A stretch of 37,688 nt of DNA from NCBI GenBank assembly GCA_013415565.1, contig JAAEET010000020.1:1-37688 (forward strand), read 5' to 3'. This DNA comes from Methanomicrobiales archaeon. GTDB lineage: Archaea; Halobacteriota; Methanomicrobia; Methanomicrobiales; Methanospirillaceae. The notes beneath the pieces are model-generated. The model ran no database searches. It was not told the origin of the DNA and saw only the letters and a program-made list of their open reading frames with translations. A program made the translations under genes and the position numbers. This document shows positions 31,227 to 37,688 of the stretch, in pieces. Numbering within the stretch: position 1 is the stretch's first letter; the number at the start of each line of letters is the position of its first letter.

Positions 31227-33782
31227 TCACGGCAGATCGTCTTCAAATACTTCGTAGCCGCCTGACTCCAGCTGCTGTGAGATGAACCGGTCAATCGCCG
31301 CAATCAGGTCCTCTGCCCGCTGGAACCGCTGATCCTTGTTTTTCTCAAGGCAGCGTCCGACGACTTCATCAAGGGGGGAGCTGCCCGGGACCTTTGCCGA
31401 AGGAAGCGGCGGGTTCTCACCGATGATCCGCCCGGTGACCTGGGAGATATCCTCTCCGGCGAAGGGTAGCTCGCCGGTCAGCAGCTCGTAGAAGACCACA
31501 CCAAGCTGGTAGATGTCCGTCCGCTGATCGGTATCACCGAATCTGTCCGGAGAAATCTGTTCAGGTGCTGCATACGAGAGGGAAAATCCGGTGATGGTGT
31601 GGGGGAGGTACGCACCCATTACCTTGCTCATTCCCCAGTCGGTGATTTTCGGGACCATGTCGTCGGTGATAAGAATATTCTGCGGTTTGATGTCCCGGTG
31701 AATGATCCCCTGTGAATGAGCATACGCGAGCCCTTTCGCTATTCCCCGCACAATCCGGGCGGCTTCTTCAGGAGGGAGCGGCTTTTCCATGTCGGCAAGC
31801 GATCGCCTGATATACTCCATCTCCACGTAGGGAACCGGCAGAATGTTCACTTCGTGAATATTGACGATATTCTCGTGGTTGAGATCCTCCCAGGCTTTGA
31901 TCTCTTTCATGAAGCATTTTCCTGCGGTTTCATTGAACTGGACCGGTATCTTCAGAGCCACACTCTCTCCCGTGCCGGTGTTCTCTGCACGGAACACCCG
32001 GGCGATACCCCCCACCCCGATCAGTTCAGGACCGGCATACTTCTCGAAGAGCTCGGTCGGAAACGAGGAAGGGGTCGTCGGCGTGGTCCGGGACGGGATA
32101 AAGGTCGCATGGGGACCGGTATCGCTTACCGGCCCGGCCGGAGCCTCAGGAGGTTCCCCGCCACTGGAGGTGAGGGAGACATACTCCCAGCGTGCTCCGA
32201 AACCGCCGACGAGTGCCGCCCCGAAGCAGATCAGGATCGGAATCCTGAGATCGGGGGATGAACCGATTACGGCGAGGGCGGCCGTGAAGGCAGCGATCAG
32301 CGATATCAGGATATGCCCGCTGAGGGTCCATTTCAGCGGGTGGGAGAGGAGGGTTCCCGCGAAAAGGGCAAGACCCGAGATCAGCAGATACCCTGATACC
32401 GGGATCAGGATACTGATGAAGGGAGGGATGTCCTGCACACCCTGCAGCTCACGGGAAAATAACAGGAGCGCCCCAATCAGGCCACCGATGACTGCCAGGT
32501 ATGCCAGGAACAGGAAAGCCCTCCGGGATAGCGGTATCGATGATCCCGGTGGCTGTTGCGAGAAGAGGTCGACCATCACAAGGCCAGCACAGAGCCCCCC
32601 CATCAGCATGAGCGCGGAAATACCGCTCATCCCGCGAATCCAGGGAGGGAGAACGGGACCGGTGATATTCCCTCCACCGGTCGGGACGGTGGTGGAAACC
32701 GATGTCACCATTGGCGTGGTTGCCGTGGTGGTGAAGGACGGAGACGTTCTTGTTGTCCACGTGGTGACCGTCTGCGTTGTAGGCGACGTGGTCGGAATCG
32801 TGGTCACGAGGGTAGTTCCAGTCGTGACGGGGGATGTGGTGGGGGTTGTTGTAGGCTGGGTCGTTGCGGTGGTGGTGGGGATAGTCGTTCCCGTCGTTGT
32901 CGGCACCGTTGTCACGGTGGTCGAGACCGTGGTGGTGGGTTTGGTCGTTGCCGTGGTGGTCGGAACGGTAGTGGTGGGAGAGGTGGTCGGAACGGTAGTG
33001 GTGGGAGAGGTGGTCGGGACCGTGGTGGTGGGTAGGGTCGTTGCCGTGGTGGTCGAAGTGGTCGGGACCGTAGTGGTCGGAACGGTAGTGGTGGGAGAAG
33101 TGGTCGGGACCGTAGTGGTCGGAACGGTAGTGGTGGGAGAGGTGGTCGGGACCGTGGTGGTGGGAACGGTAGTGGTGGGAGAAGTGGTCGGGACCGTGGT
33201 GGTGGGAACGGTAGTGGTGGGAGAAGTGGTCGGGACCGTGGTGGTGGGGGTTGCTACCGGGATGAGCCTGATGAGGGAGATGACCGTGGTCCCCCCTTCG
33301 TTCACCTGTACCTGCTGGTTCCAGACTTCGTACCCTTCCAGCCGGAGCTCGATTGCCCGCATTCCCGTCGGGACATTCTCAATGACCAGGGGTCCCTGGA
33401 CCCGGGTCTTTCCCGCATAAGACCCGTCGATGTATACCGATGCTCCCGGAGGCTGCGATTCTACCGAGATCGATCCGGTGAGCCTGACAAAGATTGCAGA
33501 TATGGTGTGATCGGCTGCAACCGAATAGAACGTGTAGACCTGGACAGGACCGACGGGATTACCGTCGACATATGCCATACCGATCCTGTACCCGTCGTCC
33601 GGTGTGATGGCAAATATCTGCGTGCCGCCTTCCCTGACCCAGAACTCCCCCGAGGGAATGATGGACCCGCCCGGTCCGGCAGTTGCAGCAATAATGTAGT
33701 AGTCCTTGACTGCTGCCACGGAACCCGCCACTCCTGCGAGGAGGATACATCCGATCAGGAACCAGGTCAGGCGGGTGTTCAT
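31227..33782 (-). CDS. Transmembrane Ser/Thr protein kinase with PEGA ectodomain
   Basis: Residues 1-24 are a signal sequence. Residues 26-100 are a small beta domain (YYIIAATAGPGGSIIPSGEF ... HTISAIFV) like InlB/Listeria-type repeats. PEGA spans 101-172 (GSISVESQPPGASVYIDG). A Thr/Pro stalk of TTVPTTSP repeats fills about 177-369. Five hydrophobic helices lie at about 386-406, 421-443, 455-477, 484-507 and 513-531. The cytoplasmic kinase is at about 582-835: Gly loop GVGGIARV, Lys611 in ALKI, Glu627, HRDIKPQN (Asp697), DWG (715-717, replacing DFG), APEQ and DIYQLGVVFYELLTG. All catalytic residues are present, so it should be active. The odd helix number puts the stalk outside and the kinase inside. 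It starts 23 bases after the FHA regulator gene and is probably its partner. The start has no Shine-Dalgarno or TATA, which supports operon expression. Confidence 0.9.
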   Translation of the reverse strand: MNTRLTWFLIGCILLAGVAGSVAAVKDYYIIAATAGPGGSIIPSGEFWVREGGTQIFAITPDDGYRIGMAYVDGNPVGPVQVYTFYSVAADHTISAIFVRLTGSISVESQPPGASVYIDGSYAGKTRVQGPLVIENVPTGMRAIELRLEGYEVWNQQVQVNEGGTTVISLIRLIPVATPTTTVPTTSPTTTVPTTTVPTTSPTTTVPTTTVPTTSPTTTVPTTTVPTTSPTTTVPTTTVPTTSTTTATTLPTTTVPTTSPTTTVPTTSPTTTVPTTTATTKPTTTVSTTVTTVPTTTGTTIPTTTATTQPTTTPTTSPVTTGTTLVTTIPTTSPTTQTVTTWTTRTSPSFTTTATTPMVTSVSTTVPTGGGNITGPVLPPWIRGMSGISALMLMGGLCAGLVMVDLFSQQPPGSSIPLSRRAFLFLAYLAVIGGLIGALLLFSRELQGVQDIPPFISILIPVSGYLLISGLALFAGTLLSHPLKWTLSGHILISLIAAFTAALAVIGSSPDLRIPILICFGAALVGGFGARWEYVSLTSSGGEPPEAPAGPVSDTGPHATFIPSRTTPTTPSSFPTELFEKYAGPELIGVGGIARVFRAENTGTGESVALKIPVQFNETAGKCFMKEIKAWEDLNHENIVNIHEVNILPVPYVEMEYIRRSLADMEKPLPPEEAARIVRGIAKGLAYAHSQGIIHRDIKPQNILITDDMVPKITDWGMSKVMGAYLPHTITGFSLSYAAPEQISPDRFGDTDQRTDIYQLGVVFYELLTGELPFAGEDISQVTGRIIGENPPLPSAKVPGSSPLDEVVGRCLEKNKDQRFQRAEDLIAAIDRFISQQLESGGYEVFEDDLP
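32678..33254 (-). repeat. Low-complexity ACC/ACG-rich tract coding the Thr/Pro stalk
   Basis: On the plus strand it reads as GTGGTNGGRACBGTRGTGGTGGG units of about 24-36 bases. Several copies are identical (about 33040-33245). It is translated as TTVPTTTVPTTSPT repeats, so copy number may vary between strains by slippage. Confidence 0.85.
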
Positions 33783-33805
33783 GGCAGGGACCGGTAGGGT
33801 GGTGA

Positions 33806-34585
33806 TCAGGGGAGAATGACGAGGAGTCGTGCTCCATGGGCTCCTTTCCCGAGTTCGAGGAGGTCACCGTCATGGAGCACGGCAGGTTGTCTCTTCTGCA
33901 ACTCGGTGCTGTTGAGGTAGGATCCGCCGCTGCTCCCCCTATCTTCGAAATAGTAGTTCTGTCCTTCTTTCCTGAAGATACCATGGGGCTTTGAAACACG
34001 GCTGACGGAGGAGTATTCTTTGGAGAGGATAATGTCGGATGCCAGGTCGGCAGATTCGGGACGGGACGGGTCGATACGCCCGACCCGGGTGTCCGCCTTC
34101 TCGAGGATGAAGAGTTTTCCATCATCAGTGCCCCCGAGAAGTATCACCATCGGTTTCTTTCCGGCGATCTCTCCTTCCACGGCTTCCCGGACTTCATCGA
34201 GCCTCTTCTTCAGATCGGCATCATCGATGTTGATGCGCATGTTCGAGAAGATGCCGAGATTCCGGACCACCGCCTCCATGGCGCCGGGAACAAGCGAGTA
34301 TTTCCAGACCGGGTGCACCCCTTTGGAGGTCTGCTGGCCGAGGCCCACCTCCTTCCGGATCAGCCCCATCCCGATCAGCTTGTCCAGGTGCTTCTTGGTA
34401 TTCTCGTAGCTGGTATTGATCTCCGATGCGATCATCCTGACATCCTTCGGCCGTTTCTCAAGGATCTTCAGGATCTTGAGGCGCTGGCTGTTGGAGAGTA
34501 CTTCGAGGTACTCCGAAAGTTCGTTGAAATAATCAGGCACCTGCTCGAGTACAACCGTTCGTGCTTCTTCCTGATGCTCCGGCAT
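33806..34585 (-). CDS. Winged-helix transcription regulator with C-terminal FHA domain
   Basis: The N-terminal region (about 26-98) is an ArsR-like winged helix: LEVLSNSQRLKILKILEKRP, then VRMIASEINTSYENTKKHLDKLIGMGLI. A linker helix (about 117-142) leads to an FHA domain at about 146-258. The FHA marks are intact: LFILEKADTRVGRI (Gly-Arg), SSVSRVSKPHGIF (Ser195 and His201), YLNSTEL (Asn225) and HDGDLLELG. FHA domains bind phosphothreonine, so DNA binding should respond to a Thr-phosphorylated partner or to self-phosphorylation. The next gene is a Ser/Thr kinase 23 bases downstream, which points to a dedicated pair. ATG 34585 follows GGAGGACC; a frame to 34696 exists but crosses the promoter. 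This domain pair is uncommon. Confidence 0.88.
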   Translation of the reverse strand: MPEHQEEARTVVLEQVPDYFNELSEYLEVLSNSQRLKILKILEKRPKDVRMIASEINTSYENTKKHLDKLIGMGLIRKEVGLGQQTSKGVHPVWKYSLVPGAMEAVVRNLGIFSNMRINIDDADLKKRLDEVREAVEGEIAGKKPMVILLGGTDDGKLFILEKADTRVGRIDPSRPESADLASDIILSKEYSSVSRVSKPHGIFRKEGQNYYFEDRGSSGGSYLNSTELQKRQPAVLHDGDLLELGKGAHGARLLVILP

Positions 34586-34599
34586 CCCTGGTCCTCCCT

Positions 34600-34613
34600 C
34601 CTGTATAAAAAAT
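34600..34613 (-). promoter_or_regulatory. TATA box of the FHA regulator and kinase operon
   Basis: Plus-strand GTATAAAAAAT (34603-34613), TTTTTTATAC on the minus strand, is centred about 23 bases before ATG 34585. The message is either nearly leaderless or starts close to the GGAGG. Confidence 0.55.
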
Positions 34614-34651
34614 CGACCTGATGCAACAAAAACATTCTCTGATCGACGGGA

Positions 34652-34678
34652 TTCAATGATTGAACCTTCCGGTTCAAT
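34652..34678. promoter_or_regulatory. Operator-like inverted repeats between the regulator and endonuclease V genes
   Basis: Three TTCAAT/ATTGAA half-sites lie in alternating orientation: TTCAAT-G-ATTGAA (34652-34664), then ATTGAACC (34659-34666)-TTCC-GGTTCAAT (34671-34678). They sit 40-75 bases upstream of the operon TATA box and next to a possible TATA for the divergent gene (CAATAAAAGG). An autoregulatory site of the winged-helix regulator is the simplest reading. Confidence 0.5.
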
Positions 34679-34759
34679 AAAAGGAGCCCCTGTCACCCCC
34701 CCCTCACCCGTAAGACCGGAGGGACAGGTTCATTACCGGTTGTCGCGTCAGGTACGCTC

Positions 34760-35434
34760 ATGCAGGTGTTCGGGAAGAGCGGAGAAGAACGTCTCCTGGA
34801 AGGAGCGCGGGCTGTCCAGCTTCGCATGCGGGACCGTTGCCGGTGCGGCCAGGGCGACATCCCGTCACCACTACGAATTATCGGGGGAACCGATGCAGCC
34901 TATACCGGGCAAAAGGGGATCGGCGTAGTTGCTCTGTACACCTTTCCCGGACTGGAGCCGGTCGAATACGCCGTTGCCGTCCGGCACCTCCTCTTCCCGT
35001 ACGTCCCGGGTCTGTTTGCCTTTCGCGAGCTGCCCATCTGCCTTGCCGCCTGCGAAAAGCTCACTACCGGATTTGACCTCCTCATGGTCAACGGGCACGG
35101 ATATGCCCATCCGCAGAGGTTCGGGATGGCCTGCCATGCAGGCGCCCTTCTCGGAGTCCCCACGATCGGAATTGCTTCCCGGCCGCTGTCAGGCCGGAGC
35201 GGACAGCCGGGCCGGGCCCGGGGTTCCTGCTCACCCCTCATGGATCGCGGGGAAGTGGTGGGCATGGCTGTGAGAACCCGGGAAGGATCGCGGCCGGTGT
35301 ACGTATCAGCCGGATACGACACCGATCTCTCCTTCGCGGTGGAAATAACCCTTGCCGCCGCCCGGGATCGGACCATGCCGCTCCCCCTCCACGGAGCTGA
35401 TCGCCTGGCCAGGGAATACCGCCGGATGATGTAA
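34760..35434 (+). CDS. Endonuclease V homologue with altered active-site residues
   Basis: The RNase H-like endonuclease V fold is evident: IIGGTDAAYTG, VRHLLFPYVPGLFAFRELP, LLMVNGHGYAHPQRFGMACHAGALLGVPTIGIAS, and the closing VSAGYDTDLSFAVEITLAA. The family nicks DNA or RNA near inosine. Asp45 and Glu90 and the Tyr81 wedge (FPYVPG) are kept. However, the second catalytic Asp of VDGHG is Asn111, the Lys of the IGVAK motif is Ser140, and the His of VSPGH is Tyr186. At 224 residues it is of family length. It may be inactive, metal-altered, or a binding protein. It is divergent from the FHA regulator gene. A CxC pair in residues 27-29 (CRC) is unusual. The start has no clear Shine-Dalgarno. Confidence 0.8.
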   Translation: MQVFGKSGEERLLEGARAVQLRMRDRCRCGQGDIPSPLRIIGGTDAAYTGQKGIGVVALYTFPGLEPVEYAVAVRHLLFPYVPGLFAFRELPICLAACEKLTTGFDLLMVNGHGYAHPQRFGMACHAGALLGVPTIGIASRPLSGRSGQPGRARGSCSPLMDRGEVVGMAVRTREGSRPVYVSAGYDTDLSFAVEITLAAARDRTMPLPLHGADRLAREYRRMM

Positions 35435-35560
35435 GGTCTGTCGTTTGATTCACGTATTGCAGCGTTCACTCACGGGCGATTGACTGACAGAACATCCTGT
35501 ATGGAGTGTCCGCCTGATCGACCGGTTGGGTTCAAAGATCCCGCATAAACCGGGCGCGAT

Positions 35561-37351
35561 TCATTTCAGCACATCATAGAGGTAGTACAGGAACGCGATT
35601 ATGCTGACAAGAATAAGTCCGTACCCGCTCCCCCTGATTCCCAGCTTCTCGTCCGGGTACCGCTCCCGCATGCTGGTGAGCGCTGCAACGTATGCATTAG
35701 TGGATGCAGGGTCGGAAAGAGCCCGTACAAACGGAAGAGCGAAAGTCCGCCCAGTGATTCGGGTTGCCATGACGGGATTGCGGGAGATCCAGGTCACCGA
35801 GGACGTGATCCTGCTGACCATCCGGTTGACGGACCCGGTAGTTCCAGAGAGAGGGCAGGTGACAAACCATACGAGCGCGTGTCCTGCTGCACAATAGACC
35901 CTGTCGATATCCGCTTCAAACGACCATCCCGGGAACCGGAGCGGTCTGACAAGGAGAAGAAGGAGCCCTGCTGACAGGAAAACTGCGGCGGTTTCAGTGA
36001 GGTACCCGGATGAAAACGGATGTGCGTACGTCCCGCCAGGGAGGAGAGCGGTCAGGAGGAACGGGAAGAGGCCGAAGAGGAGGCAGCATCCTGCGGCAAC
36101 CGTCATCGCGGCCAGCATCGCCACCGGCGCCTCATAAATACCTCCCTTGTTGAGGCTCACAGGCGCCGTGCGGAAGAAGACAAAATAGAGGAACCGCACG
36201 ACGTAGAGTACGGTGATCACCGCCGCGATAATGAGGAGGGGGGCCAGGTACGGTATCCCGGCAGCAGCCTCGATTACCATCGCTTTGCTGAGCGAACCGT
36301 TCAGCCCCGGAAGACCGGCAAGGGCAAAACCCCCGACCACAGCTGCGACTGTTGTGAGCGGCATGGTCCTGGCCATCCCTCCCAGGTGTGACATCCGCGA
36401 TGTGCCCGTGCGGTAGATGACCGCGCCGGCCGCCATGAACAGGAGCGACTTGAACAGGATGTCGTTTGCCATGTGGGCAAGGGCTGCATCGATGCCCGCG
36501 ACGGTCCCGACTCCGATGGCAGCGACCATGTACCCTACCTGGCTTATCACGGAATAAGAGAGAAGTCTCCGGACATCGTCCTGCAGCAGGGCAAATACCG
36601 CCCCGTAGATGGCCATAGATGCACCCATCCAGGCAACAGCCTGACCCCATCCCCCTGTAACCACGAAGAGGAAGACTGCCGCCTTGGTGGTGAAGATGCT
36701 GAGAGCAACCGAACCGGTGACGCTGGCCCGTGGATAGGCATCCGGGACCCAGGTATGGAGCGGGATGAAGGCAGCATTCACCCCTATCCCGATTGCAATG
36801 AGGAGATACCCTGGACCCGGGACCACCGGGCCGAGGAGGGTACTCCCCGATACTACCACCGTTATCGCACACCCGGCCAGGAGGCAGGCACCGCCGAAGA
36901 TGTGGTAGAGCAGGTAACGGAACCCGGAACCGCCCGATCCGGGTGCTGACCATATCATGAGGAGTGAAGCAAGAGCAAGGAGTTCCCAGAAGATGAAGAC
37001 AGTGATGAAGTCACCGGCATATACGATCCCGAGCGCAGCACCTCCTGAAGCCAGTATCCCCATGGTCTCAACAGCAGGAAGGTCCCGGAACAGGGCGTAC
37101 AGGATTGCCAGGAGTGTCGCACCTGCAAACACCATCCCGGCATAAGCCCTCACGGGGTCGACCGTAAAAAGTACCATCTCGATCCCGGGGGCGAGGGTAA
37201 ACGACAATTCGGATGTCCCCGTGGATACGGCCAGGACAACAGCCACAATGCCGCCAGCTCCTACAGCAGTGACCCAGATCTTCCGGCCCGTCCCGTGGAG
37301 CAGAGGTACAGCAAGGAGCCCGGCAAGGATGATAAAGGCCGGCGGGATCAC
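35561..37351 (-). CDS. Mrp/complex-I-like antiporter subunit (MrpD/NuoL family)
   Basis: A polytopic membrane protein of about 14 helices from the proton-translocating antiporter-like family. Hallmarks include the helix-5 Glu in FIFWELLALASLLMIW, IPLHTWVPDAYPRASVTGSVALS, Lys in LSIFTTKAAVFLFVV, LLSYSVISQVGYMVAAIGVG and ALAHMANDILFKSLLFMAAGAVIY. GLPGLNGSLSKAMVIEAA replaces the usual GIPPFxGFxSK. A C-terminal stretch (about 470-596) with extra helices and a basic loop (MRERYPDEKLGIRG) extends past the core. It moves Na+ or H+, either in an Mrp antiporter or a membrane-bound hydrogenase such as Ehb/Mbh. It overlaps the preceding gene by four bases (ATGA), so they form one operon. Confidence 0.88.
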   Translation of the reverse strand: MIPPAFIILAGLLAVPLLHGTGRKIWVTAVGAGGIVAVVLAVSTGTSELSFTLAPGIEMVLFTVDPVRAYAGMVFAGATLLAILYALFRDLPAVETMGILASGGAALGIVYAGDFITVFIFWELLALASLLMIWSAPGSGGSGFRYLLYHIFGGACLLAGCAITVVVSGSTLLGPVVPGPGYLLIAIGIGVNAAFIPLHTWVPDAYPRASVTGSVALSIFTTKAAVFLFVVTGGWGQAVAWMGASMAIYGAVFALLQDDVRRLLSYSVISQVGYMVAAIGVGTVAGIDAALAHMANDILFKSLLFMAAGAVIYRTGTSRMSHLGGMARTMPLTTVAAVVGGFALAGLPGLNGSLSKAMVIEAAAGIPYLAPLLIIAAVITVLYVVRFLYFVFFRTAPVSLNKGGIYEAPVAMLAAMTVAAGCCLLFGLFPFLLTALLPGGTYAHPFSSGYLTETAAVFLSAGLLLLLVRPLRFPGWSFEADIDRVYCAAGHALVWFVTCPLSGTTGSVNRMVSRITSSVTWISRNPVMATRITGRTFALPFVRALSDPASTNAYVAALTSMRERYPDEKLGIRGSGYGLILVSIIAFLYYLYDVLK

Positions 37352-37688
37352 GGGAGACCACCTCCGGTTATCTCGGCCAGAGCGATACCGGAGAGGTCAA
37401 GGAAGGGCACTGCCGGAGAAAAGAAGAAGGCGATGGATGCTATGACAGTCAGGATGATCGGGATGAGCATGAAGAGCGGAGCTTCCCTGACCGTATCGAG
37501 CGCCCGCTCATCAGAAGGCCGGGCGATGAGCATCGTGTAGATAATGGGGAAGAAGTACGCTACATTGAGGACCGAACTGGCAATGATAACCCCAAGCAGA
37601 ATGAGTTCCCCTGCCTGGACGGCGCCAAGCGAGAGGAACACCTTGCTGATCAGGGTGCAGAATGGTGGCAGGCCACAGATCCCTACAG
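37348..37688 (-). CDS. Second Mrp/complex-I-like antiporter subunit (C-terminal part, runs off the window)
   Basis: Only the last ~113 residues are present; the frame is open through the window end. The visible motif VGICGLPPFCTLISKVFLSL is the conserved GIPPFxGFxSK loop of MrpD-type subunits, with Cys at two positions. Two helices (LILLGVIIASSVLNVAYFFPIIYTMLIAR and FMLIPIILTVIASIAFFFS) complete the end. It is a paralog of the following gene. The preceding residues would tell whether this is MrpA, MrpD or a hydrogenase subunit. Confidence 0.85.
   Translation of the reverse strand, partial: VGICGLPPFCTLISKVFLSLGAVQAGELILLGVIIASSVLNVAYFFPIIYTMLIARPSDERALDTVREAPLFMLIPIILTVIASIAFFFSPAVPFLDLSGIALAEITGGGLP

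Noticed and set aside
32678-33254. Possible non-coding minisatellite or recombination site
   Set aside because: The repeat stays in frame as a Thr/Pro stalk linking two recognisable parts of one protein, so a coding role suffices.
31861-33420. A 519-codon frame on the plus strand over the kinase gene, with GTVVVGEVVG repeats
   Set aside because: The Val/Gly repeats are the complement of the Thr/Pro stalk codons; the kinase frame has all conserved motifs.

Overview
The window comes from a methanogenic archaeon, most likely order Methanomicrobiales (Methanoregula/Methanolinea/Methanospirillum-like). This rests on gene content: an HdrA-type heterodisulfide reductase subunit, HypC, an A-type ATP synthase proteolipid, digeranylgeranylglyceryl-phosphate synthase for ether lipids, archaeal CoaD, Trm1, a DRG-type GTPase, an ADP-forming acyl-CoA synthetase, paired PyrB/PyrI, and Thr/Pro-linked PEGA surface proteins. 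Promoters are archaeal TATA boxes, and many lie 23-28 bases before the start codon, which implies leaderless messages. No insertion sequence, CRISPR array, rRNA or phage gene is visible. Two tRNA genes are present: Glu(CUC) on the minus strand and Arg(CCU) on the plus strand.

Layout. Positions 1-8050 (plus strand) hold envelope and sensing genes: a truncated lamin-tail/PEGA surface protein, an HTH-PAS-GAF-PAS regulator, a metallophosphoesterase, a branched-chain-amino-acid-type binding lipoprotein, hypC, a PsbP-like membrane-anchored protein and small membrane proteins. Positions 8100-14110 hold a membrane-anchored winged-helix regulator with a long Gly/Ser/Pro ectodomain, a probably frameshifted 4Fe-4S protein, a four-CBS protein, a CPBP membrane protease, a DUF3303-like protein and a secreted protein of unknown function. 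Positions 14170-18150 hold tRNA-Glu, a DRG GTPase, trm1, an orphan ATP synthase proteolipid gene behind a structured leader, and tRNA-Arg.

Positions 18280-28660 are a metabolic housekeeping block: the archaeal lipid prenyltransferase, a minus-strand cluster (gamma-carbonic anhydrase, HdrA-like flavoprotein, MtnA, DUF116), coaD, a CBS protein, a CPA2 antiporter, a TPR protein, pyrB-pyrI and an Rsm22-like ribosomal methyltransferase. Positions 28790-37688 hold the acyl-CoA synthetase, the kinase/FHA pair, an endonuclease V homologue and two Mrp/complex-I-like antiporter subunits running off the window end.

The most notable system is the minus-strand pair at 31227-34585. A winged-helix transcription factor with a C-terminal FHA domain is followed 23 bases later by a Ser/Thr kinase whose ectodomain carries a PEGA domain and a roughly 190-residue Thr/Pro stalk, joined by five membrane segments to a complete Hanks-type kinase. 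This suggests a one-way route from cell surface to promoter by threonine phosphorylation. Repeated GGTTCAAT-type elements sit in the upstream divergent promoter region and again beyond the kinase 3' end.
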